Shown one piece after another: positions 37,958 to 46,200 of a stretch of DNA of 64,000 bases. Position numbers and translations under genes: made by a program. Source of the DNA: Rhodovulum adriaticum (GTDB lineage: Bacteria; Pseudomonadota; Alphaproteobacteria; Rhodobacterales; Rhodobacteraceae); contig NZ_SLXL01000003.1 of NCBI RefSeq assembly GCF_004345735.1, forward strand, positions 62,001-126,000, written 5' to 3'. The stretch's first letter is position 1. The number at the start of each line of letters is the position of its first letter. The notes below the pieces were generated by a model that was not told the origin of the DNA, made no database searches, and saw nothing but the letters and a program-made list of their open reading frames with translations.

Positions 37958-40465
37958 CTAAATCGCTCCGCTCCGTTCCTCGGTTTTTCGGGTGTTTCCC
38001 GGCGACGGGATTGGTCCCTCTGCCACAGGCAGATGCCCGGCTGCCTGCTCGGCCTCGATGATGCGCCGCAACCCCTCTGCAAAGGGCACCCGCGGGGAAA
38101 ACCCCATCTTGGTGCGCGCGCGGCTCATGTCGTATTGCTGAACGTAACGCCGCCAGATACGGGTGCGGTCCGGGCTCAGATCACCCGGGCCCGGCTGTCC
38201 GATGGCGATGCGGGTCATCTTGCCCAGATCGCGATAGGTAATCAGGTCCGGCCCGGCCACGTTGAAGGTCACATTGCGCGCCTCGGGCTGGAAGATGGCG
38301 CGTAGCAACGCCTCGACCGCGTCGTCGATATGCACGAACTGGCGCTGCTGATCGCCCCCGGGCCCCGAGCCGAAGCCCGGATCGGGCGCGTTGTCGCGCA
38401 CCATGGGCGCGACCAGGGGATCGCCCACCCCATAGACCAGCGCCAGGCGCAGGATCGCGTGATCGAAACCGTGCTGCTTGCCGTAATGCTGTACCAGATT
38501 CTCGCCGGCGATCTTGCTCATCCCGTATTCGGCAAGGTCGTTGTCGGCATCCATGCGCAGGGCGTGGGCCTCGTGGATGGGCCATTCGGTTTCGGTGAAC
38601 TGGTGCTGGTAGACCGCGACCGAACTGGTGAAAACGAAATGCTTCAGCGTCCCGTCCGCGATGCAGGCGCGCAGCAGGTCGTGGGTGCCGTCGACATTGG
38701 TCCGGCGCAGATCCTGCCGGGTGCAGGCCCCCGCCAGACGCGCGGCCATGTGCACCACGGTTTCCGCCCCGGCGACAAGGTCCGAAAGCGCGGTCTTGTC
38801 CTCCAGCGTGCCCTCGATCACCTCAAGGTTTTTGTGCGCGGGGATGTCGCCCGCCGTGCCCGGCAGGGTCAGAACCCGCAACCGATAGCCCGCCTTCAGC
38901 AGATGCGGCAGCGCGTGGCTGCCGAAATAGCCGGTCAGACCCGTCGCCGCGATCAGCGGCGTCTTCTTGCGCCCGGTTGCGGCGGGAACCTTATAGGGAA
39001 CGGTGTCGCCGTTGCCGATGAATACCTCGGTCCCGCCATCGGGGTTTTCGATGTATTCCCAACGCGAGGCCAGGCGCGCGGGCGATTTGCCCCCGAACAC
39101 GTTCGCCGTGCCCACCGCCAGCCCCTTGGGCGTGGAAACCATCGTCCGTCCGCCGTAATTGAACGGGTTTCCCATGCCGTTCAGCGTGACCGGCATCCAG
39201 TTGACGCCGTCGCGGGTGCGCCACATCTCGAACCCGCCGCCGACACTGGCCAGTTGCTCATAGCTGATCCCATTCAGCAGGCGTTTCGACGTGGGCGAGG
39301 GCCGGTGCGCGTATTGCAGGAACACCGACCAGTCAAAGGTGGTGGTGTAAAGCCAACCGTCATGCACGCACATCCGCCACGTATAGCCGGCAAAGATGTT
39401 GTCGAAGCCGGGGCCAAGGCCGGACAGCGGGTATTTCACCCCGTCGGGGGTTTCCCGCGGGCTGCCCACCAGCAGATCCCAACTGCCATCGGGCCAGATG
39501 CGGATGACCTCGCCCGAGGCGGGGCCGACCAGGTTGGTGCGGTCATAGCCGCCGTTCTGGATCGACGATCCGACATAAAGCGCGCCATTGAATTCGACCA
39601 TCGCCATGGCGATTTCGGAAACGGGGCCGCGATAGGCGCCCTTGTCGATCACCTTGCGCCATTGCAGCGGGCCGTCGCCGCAGGGCGGCGTGGTCCAGAT
39701 CTGATAGCCCTCGAAATTGTTGAAGGTGCCCGCGTATAGCTGGCCGTTGGCCACGGTCATCATGAAGATGCCGTTGTTGGTCGGATCGCCAAAGCCCAGG
39801 TCGCAGGCGACCTCCCAATTGCCGGGGCGCGGGTCCTTGGACCGCATCAGCACGCCCGAGCGGTTGGAGTTGAACTGGATCCCCTCGCCCGCCGGCGGCG
39901 CGTAAAGCCAACCGTCAAAGGAGACAAGCTCGCGAAACGTGGAAATCCGGTCGTTGCCGATCCCCGGCTCGCAGGCCGGTTCGAAGTTCAACCCATCCTC
40001 GGACCGCAGCACATGGGCCGCGCAACCGCGCAGCACCGTTGACATGGTGGACACGTAAAGCGTGGGTTTCTCGTCCGAGGCGCCCTGAAACACCGTCATG
40101 CCGCGATAGCCCAGGTCGCGCGGGGCCGGTTCGCCCTTTTTGCCGGGGATCATGGGCGAGCGAAAGGCCAGTTCCCAGTCGTCGGTTTCCGGGGTCCAGC
40201 GCCAGATCTGGCCCTGCATGTCCAGATCCTCGACCCGGGGCGGCACCTCGACCGGCCAGGGGTCCAGTGCGGGCGGGTCGATCGGCGGAAACAGCTTGAG
40301 CAGCTTGAACGAATTGCGGGTCATCCCGCAGTAAAGCCGCCCCTCGTACCACGCCATGCCATGCACATAGGCGTTGGCCGGGTCACCGATCCCGTTCTTG
40401 GCGATCTGCCGAAACTGGCCCGCTGTCAGGCCCTGTCCGTCCAAGTCTTTGGCGTTACCGCTCAT
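37958..40465 (-). CDS. Beta-propeller/NAD-dependent epimerase fusion
   Basis: 835-residue two-part protein. Residues 1 to about 495 show repeated blade-like motifs with the pattern (D/N)G-x-LY-x-G (GRLYCGMT, GWLYAPPA, GQLYAGTF, GALYVGSS, GWLYTTTF) and Trp-rich strands, suggesting a six- or seven-bladed propeller. Residues from about 498 form an extended SDR with ATGLTGYFGSHAL, TSSVAVY and the catalytic YGMSK (tyrosine near 647), so this half looks enzymatically intact. I do not know another example of this fusion. The ATG follows AGGGCGC. In the middle of the polyketide transcription unit. Confidence 0.8.
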   Translation of the reverse strand: MSGNAKDLDGQGLTAGQFRQIAKNGIGDPANAYVHGMAWYEGRLYCGMTRNSFKLLKLFPPIDPPALDPWPVEVPPRVEDLDMQGQIWRWTPETDDWELAFRSPMIPGKKGEPAPRDLGYRGMTVFQGASDEKPTLYVSTMSTVLRGCAAHVLRSEDGLNFEPACEPGIGNDRISTFRELVSFDGWLYAPPAGEGIQFNSNRSGVLMRSKDPRPGNWEVACDLGFGDPTNNGIFMMTVANGQLYAGTFNNFEGYQIWTTPPCGDGPLQWRKVIDKGAYRGPVSEIAMAMVEFNGALYVGSSIQNGGYDRTNLVGPASGEVIRIWPDGSWDLLVGSPRETPDGVKYPLSGLGPGFDNIFAGYTWRMCVHDGWLYTTTFDWSVFLQYAHRPSPTSKRLLNGISYEQLASVGGGFEMWRTRDGVNWMPVTLNGMGNPFNYGGRTMVSTPKGLAVGTANVFGGKSPARLASRWEYIENPDGGTEVFIGNGDTVPYKVPAATGRKKTPLIAATGLTGYFGSHALPHLLKAGYRLRVLTLPGTAGDIPAHKNLEVIEGTLEDKTALSDLVAGAETVVHMAARLAGACTRQDLRRTNVDGTHDLLRACIADGTLKHFVFTSSVAVYQHQFTETEWPIHEAHALRMDADNDLAEYGMSKIAGENLVQHYGKQHGFDHAILRLALVYGVGDPLVAPMVRDNAPDPGFGSGPGGDQQRQFVHIDDAVEALLRAIFQPEARNVTFNVAGPDLITYRDLGKMTRIAIGQPGPGDLSPDRTRIWRRYVQQYDMSRARTKMGFSPRVPFAEGLRRIIEAEQAAGHLPVAEGPIPSPGNTRKTEERSGAI

Positions 40466-40524
40466 GCGCCCTGCCTTTCAGCGCCCGTCCGGTTCGTTCT
40501 CGTGGAATTCATCCCGGCATCTCC

Positions 40525-41355
40525 TCAGGCCACGGCGTCCAGCGACGCGACAAACGCGGCCGGCCGCAGCAACGGGAAGAAATGGCCGGCGCCGGGCAAC
40601 AGCAGGCTTTCATGCTCTGGCAGGATCTCTGCCAGCCGGTCCCGCGTGGGCAGGAAGCGCGAGCGCGATCCGTAAACCAGCCGCACCGGCACCTCGATGC
40701 GTTGCAGCGCATCAGGGTCCAGACCGGCGGGATCGTGGATCTCGGCCTTGGCCGTCGGCAGCGCCATCAACTGTTTCCAGCGCTTCATCGCCCGACCACC
40801 GCCCTGGCCGGGAAACCCCATCATCCCGGTGCCGGAAACCGCACCCTCGGGAGAGTCGAGAACCTCTTCGAAAAACCCGCGCACCACCAGGGGCATGTCC
40901 GGCTCGGCACTGACGCCCTGATCGGCCAGACGCTTTTGCAGCCCCGACCATTCGCCCTGCGCCGTCAGCAGCGGCGCATCCTGAAGCGAGGGCAGCCACG
41001 CATCGGCCAGGCTCAGCCGGTGGACCCGGTCGGGATGGGCCGCCGCCAGGGCCGCCGCAACCGCGCCGCCAAAGCTGTGCCCGACGATATGCGCCCGCTG
41101 GATTTCAAGGTGGTCCAGCAGCGCCAGCACGTCCTCGGCCATGTCACGGGCGCGATACCGGTCGGGCGTCAGGCCGGAAAAGCCGTGACCGCGCAAATCC
41201 ATCGCGGTGACCCGATGGGTTTCAGCCAGCTTCGGCGCGACCCAGAACCACCAGAAGGCGATGCTGCAAAACAGCCCATGGATCAGGACGATATCGGACC
41301 CTTGCCCAAGCTGTTGATAATGCGTCGTGTTTCCGCGGAGCTGAACCCTGGGCAT
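40525..41355 (-). CDS. Alpha/beta hydrolase
   Basis: 276-residue hydrolase with IHGLFCS, DLRGHGFSG, nucleophile elbow GHSFGG (S94) and C-terminal histidine in GAGHFFPLLRP. The usual acid position reads YGSRSRFLP, where the aspartate is replaced, so the catalytic acid must be elsewhere or missing. In the context of two synthases and an acyl carrier protein it could be a thioesterase that releases or edits acyl chains; this is inference. It starts 8 bases before the phosphodiesterase gene end on the same strand. Confidence 0.82.
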   Translation of the reverse strand: MPRVQLRGNTTHYQQLGQGSDIVLIHGLFCSIAFWWFWVAPKLAETHRVTAMDLRGHGFSGLTPDRYRARDMAEDVLALLDHLEIQRAHIVGHSFGGAVAAALAAAHPDRVHRLSLADAWLPSLQDAPLLTAQGEWSGLQKRLADQGVSAEPDMPLVVRGFFEEVLDSPEGAVSGTGMMGFPGQGGGRAMKRWKQLMALPTAKAEIHDPAGLDPDALQRIEVPVRLVYGSRSRFLPTRDRLAEILPEHESLLLPGAGHFFPLLRPAAFVASLDAVA

Positions 41356-41363
41356 GGCTATTC

Positions 41364-42971
41364 CTACAGATAGCCCAGGGATTTTAGGCGTTCCCTGATC
41401 TGCGCCTCGGCCTCATCGGTCAATGTCTCGCCATCGCCGCCTGCCTGGGGGCCGTCCCCGGCACGGGCGAACCGGACCGGGTGCGCGGCGCTCCACTCCT
41501 CGGCAAAGGCATTTTCGGCAACGATGCCCTCCATGTCGTCGGGCACGGCAAGTCCCAGCGAATGCAGGACGGTCGGCGCCACATCAGCGATCTTCAGCGG
41601 CGCCAGCGCCGTTTCCCCGGCGATGCCCGCCCCGGTGGCAACAAAGATGCCGTCGGGATGGTGGGTGGCGTAGGGCACGCGCCGGTCCTTCAGCGGCGCA
41701 TCCGCACGCAGCACAGACAGGAAGCTGTAATCCTCCAGCATCAGGGTAATGTCGGGCGCACGATCCGAATAGGTGCCGGGGAACGCCTCTTCGCGGGTAA
41801 AGACATGCTTGACCACCTTGCGGCCCGTCACCGGATCGGTCAGCGCTCTTAGCCCCGCGATCAGTTGCGCACGGAAGGCGGGGTAATCCTCGGCGGTCAC
41901 GCCGGGATCGCCGGGGTTTTCCGCGTGCCGGATAAAGATCGCGTTGGACGAGGAACTCAGCGAATAGGCCTTGGTCTGCGCCCAGTCGATCAGGGTGCTG
42001 GCCTCGGTATTCTCATCCAGCGCCACGCGGCCCTGATCATCCATCGGCGTGCCCTCGACCCAGCCCAGCAGGCCCTGCTGTTCCAGCCAGGTATTGGCAT
42101 AGAATATCCGCTTGCCCGAACGGGTAAAGCCATGGTCGGACACGATAAAGACCTGCGCCTGCGGTCCCGCGGCCGCGATCAGTTCCGCGATGAACCCGTC
42201 CACCATCCGGAAATACTCCAGCACCAGGGCGCGGGTGCGCTCGGCCTCTTCGGTCTGGTAGTCGTCGCGGGTGGCCGGATCGACCAGGTGCCAGCACAAA
42301 TGCTGGATGCGATCAACCCCGTCGAACAGCACCGCGCCCAGTTCGGACGGTTCCTTGCGGATCAGCGTCATCATGGTCTCGAACCAGCGCCGTTCACGGG
42401 TGATATGAAACTGAACCCAATCCTCCAGCTGGTTTTCCTCCAGCCCCTGCACGGCCTTGCGTTCATGCTGCCAGTCGGTGGACATCTCGGATGCCTTGAA
42501 CACGCCCTCGGCCTTCAGCATCTTGAAGGTCTCGCGCGGACGGATGGCGCGGCCCAGATAGGACCAGGGCACATAGCCGGGGATCACCACCCCTTCGATC
42601 GGCTTGGCCGGGAAGGTAACGGGAAAGTTCAGCGTCGTGGCCCGCAGCCCGGCCCCGCTGGCGATCTGCCAGATCGTGGGCACCATGACATCGGCAGAGG
42701 TCGCCAGCGTATAGCTGGGCTTGTCGCCCGTGCGCGTCACGCGGATAAAGTCGAAAACGCCGTGGTTCCCAGGGGACCGGCCGGTCGTCATGGTCGTCCA
42801 GGCGGGCGGCGTCAGCGGGTGGATGGTCGAACGCAGGATACCGCGCGCGCCCTCTGCCATGATCCGCCCCAGAACGGGCATCACGCCTTCGGCCACCAGC
42901 GGATCAAGCAGATCGTAGGTCGCCCCGTCCAGACCGATCATCAAGGTGCGGGTTTCGTGCCGGGTCGTCAT
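41364..42971 (-). CDS. Type I phosphodiesterase / nucleotide pyrophosphatase superfamily protein
   Basis: 535-residue metal-dependent phosphohydrolase of the alkaline phosphatase fold. Metal site residues are seen in MIGLDGATYDLL (D15), the probable nucleophile in PPAWTTMTTGRSPGNHGVFDF (cut at TTMTTG, near residues 59-63), and SDHGFTRSG and HHPDG later. No signal peptide, so cytoplasmic. It is encoded 12 bases after the ACP gene and 8 bases before the hydrolase gene, in the same transcript. A role in processing a phosphate or nucleotide-linked lipid intermediate is possible. Confidence 0.85.
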   Translation of the reverse strand: MTTRHETRTLMIGLDGATYDLLDPLVAEGVMPVLGRIMAEGARGILRSTIHPLTPPAWTTMTTGRSPGNHGVFDFIRVTRTGDKPSYTLATSADVMVPTIWQIASGAGLRATTLNFPVTFPAKPIEGVVIPGYVPWSYLGRAIRPRETFKMLKAEGVFKASEMSTDWQHERKAVQGLEENQLEDWVQFHITRERRWFETMMTLIRKEPSELGAVLFDGVDRIQHLCWHLVDPATRDDYQTEEAERTRALVLEYFRMVDGFIAELIAAAGPQAQVFIVSDHGFTRSGKRIFYANTWLEQQGLLGWVEGTPMDDQGRVALDENTEASTLIDWAQTKAYSLSSSSNAIFIRHAENPGDPGVTAEDYPAFRAQLIAGLRALTDPVTGRKVVKHVFTREEAFPGTYSDRAPDITLMLEDYSFLSVLRADAPLKDRRVPYATHHPDGIFVATGAGIAGETALAPLKIADVAPTVLHSLGLAVPDDMEGIVAENAFAEEWSAAHPVRFARAGDGPQAGGDGETLTDEAEAQIRERLKSLGYL

Positions 42972-42983
42972 CGGGCCCCTCCG

Positions 42984-43271
42984 TCAGACGCAATCGGGTG
43001 CGCCGACGCGCAGGACAGAGGTCACGATATCGTCGACCGTCATGTCCTTCAGCAGGCGACCTTCTTCCCTAAGCGCTTTGAAGACCCTGTCGCCCAACCC
43101 GAAATGCTGTTGCAGCTCGGACACCAGATAGACCAGCGAAATAGACTCCAGCCCCAGGTCAAGCAGCTTGCTGTCGGGGGTCAGATCAGTCGTTTCCAGT
43201 TCAAGGTCGTCGCCAAGATCCTCAAAGACTTCGGTCAGGACGGCCAGCACATTTTCTCTTGAAATCATCAT
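42984..43271 (-). CDS. Acyl carrier protein
   Basis: 95-residue carrier protein with phosphopantetheine attachment site LGLESISL (S43). Acidic N-terminal helix (EVFEDLGDDLELE) and helical remainder are typical. Start ATG at 43271 overlaps the upstream synthase stop as ATGA, giving translational coupling. A free ACP beside a synthase that contains only one internal ACP suggests it shuttles the finished or a second acyl chain. Confidence 0.93.
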   Translation of the reverse strand: MMISRENVLAVLTEVFEDLGDDLELETTDLTPDSKLLDLGLESISLVYLVSELQQHFGLGDRVFKALREEGRLLKDMTVDDIVTSVLRVGAPDCV

Positions 43272-46200
43272 CGGGGATTACCCATGTCACTTATTTGTTC
43301 TCCATGATGCACACGCAACGCAATCGCGGCAATGCAGTTCGCGCAAGAAATGTAAAGAAAACCCGTTGTTATTTCTTCATTTGTTTCGCTATCGATCATC
43401 TTCAAGTTGACTTCCGTCGCACTGTCCAGGTCGGGCACGAACCGCGAAAAGGACTCGATCCCCAGCCCGAATGCCTTTGATGTCGCTTCGTGCGCGCACC
43501 AAAGGCGGGTCACGGCACGGTTCCGTTCTTCTCCCTTCGGTAGAGCATCAAGATACCTGCCTTCCGCAACGGAAAAGGCCGTGGACACAAAGGCTGCGTC
43601 ACGCTCTGTGACCTTTTCGACATCAACGCCGATACCTGCGAACAGAGCCGGATCCGCGGCGGCCCCAAGGGCCAGTTCGGCCGTGTGGCTGATCGACACA
43701 TGCGGGGGGCGCTGTACCTCGAAACCGGGCCGGTCGGCCACCTGTGGCGCCCCCTCGGCGGTTGCAAGGATCGGGATATCAGCCAGACAGGGCCCCTGCC
43801 CTGTCAGCGCGCGCACCGCATCCTTGACCGCGACCCGCCCGCGCAACCAGTCCCACCTGCGCCGGGCAACGGCCCCGGCCATTTCGGCCCACTCCGCCCG
43901 CTCTGGCCGCGACAGGGCAAGCCGGGCCAGCGTATCGCCCCAGATGCCGCCGCCGCTTTCCAGAAAGGCATCGTCCAGATCGTTCAGCAGGCACAGGCTG
44001 ATCCCCGCCCCCGGCAACCCCTCGGGCCGCAGCACCCGCGAGACAAAGGCAGACGCGGGATCCAGCCGGGCCTGAAAGAAGCCCTCGGGCAGGTCGAACC
44101 GCTTGTCCCACCAGCCGGTCAGCCGACATTGCAGGTGGCCATCGGCGCACACGACCTCGATATCCGAGCGCAGATCGTCCGCCCCCGGGCGCGCGATCTT
44201 GCAGCGGCATTGCACCGCCTCGCCCGCCGCCAGCGGCCGACGAAAGACTTCCAGCCGCTCGGCGCGGAAGGGAAAGACGTGAAAGGCACTGTCCAGTGTC
44301 TCGGCCGCCCAGACCCCGACCAATTGCCCGACGGCGTCCAGCGTCACCGGGTCCAGTTCGAAATACGGCCGGTCGGTGTGGGCCAGCAGCGGTTCTTGCG
44401 GCACGCCCAGGATCCGGCCATCGGCCCAGTCCGGGGTTGCGCGATCCATGCTGTCCAGCGCTTGCAGGCTGGGGCCATGGAACATGATACGGCTGTAGAT
44501 GTCCTGCCGGGTCCAGGGCGCGCCGGTGGGATCATCGCTGCTGGCAAGACTGGCCTCGGGCGCGGGAACGGGGTGCGGGGCAAGCTCCACGATCGCCTCT
44601 GCCAGGATCGGGCGCAGCTTGGCGCTGCCTGCCTCGCGCAGGCGCACGGTGATCGCGTTGGGATCGTCGGAATGGCGCGCCTCGGCCAGGGCCTCCAACT
44701 CCAGCCCGGTTTCATCCACCTTCAGCCAGCGCGAGCCGCGCATCTCGCGCATGCCGGTCACGACCATCGACGGACGCAGGGCCGCCGCAGCCTCGGCCAG
44801 AACCTCCATGGTAAAGGTCAGCGGCACGATGGAAACACCCAGAAGCGCGGGGTCGGCATGGGAAATCCCGTTGCCGAAACAGTGGTCGCGCAGAAACGGC
44901 ATCGCGTCGGTGTCAAAGCGCAGACGGGCGGTCAGGCTGCGACCGTCGGCGGCGGGTTCGACCTGCGCCAGCAGGGGGAAACGGTCTGCGGTCGGCTGGG
45001 GCGCGGCCACTGGCTGGGCAGCGGGCGCCTGCCCCAGATAGGCCTGCATGATCTGGGTTTCCGAGGTCAGGAACTGCGACATCGTATCGTAATAGGCCGC
45101 GACTGCACGGTCACCGGCGGCAGGCTGTTCCGGCGCCGCCGAATTCCCCTCGTCCTCGGGTGCCGCCGGTGCGCCGGTGTCCGCAGGGCGGCGCACCGGC
45201 GGCTCTCCGGTCAGCTTCATCGGCTGGATGCCGGTGCGCAATGGCATTCCGCGTGGCGCACCCTGGTCTGAGGATTGTGGCGCGCCCACGGCGCCGATAT
45301 CGAACGGCACGCCCTCGACCGCCAGCCGCGCGGCCAGGTGATGCAACTGTACCAGCCCCGTCCGGCCAGCCGTATCCGCGGCCACGGCGACATGGGGCTG
45401 GCCGCGCAAGATGTCGTTGACGAAGGCGCACAGCGTATTGCGCGGCCCGCATTCGACAAAGATACGGGCGCCATCCGCATGCATGCGCCGCACCGTTTCG
45501 GTGAAACGCACCCGTTCCGACCATTGCGCCGCGGTCAGGGCGCGGATCGCCTCGGCCTCGGGGGGGAAGGGTTCGGTCGTCACGCAGGAATAAACCGGGA
45601 TCTGCGGCGGGTCGAAGGCGACCGATTGCAGATGCGGCAACAGCCCCTCGCTGAACCCCTTGAAGGCCGGGCAGTGATAGGCGCGCTCGAACGGCAGCCG
45701 TTCGGCGAACCCGCCAAGGGCGGCAATCGCCCCCTCCAACCAGTCGGCGGCGTCGGGCGAGCTGGTCGCAACGACCGCCTGACCGGGGCAATTGTCCATC
45801 GCCAGGAACAGATCGTCCCGTTCGCCGACCCGTTCGGCCAGGGCGGCGGCGTCCACCGCGCCCACGGCAATCAGGATACCCGACGCGACCACCCCATCGG
45901 CCATCAGCGCCTGATAGGCCGCGTTCACGGCGCGGATCTCGTCCTTCAACTGGGCGGGATCGTCACGCCGCGTCACCCCGGCCGCGTAAAGCGCCGAGTA
46001 TTCGCCCGAGGAATGGCCCACCGACATGTCGCAGCGCAGGCCCAGACGTTGATACAGTTCGAACACGGCCTGGTTCGCGGCAAAGATGGCCTCTGGCCCG
46101 ATATCCATGCGCCACAGGCCCGCGCCGCCGTCACTCTCGCCCTTGGGAAAGATCACCTGCCCCGGCAGCACGTCGCGCCCCATCCCGGTGCAGGCCCCAT

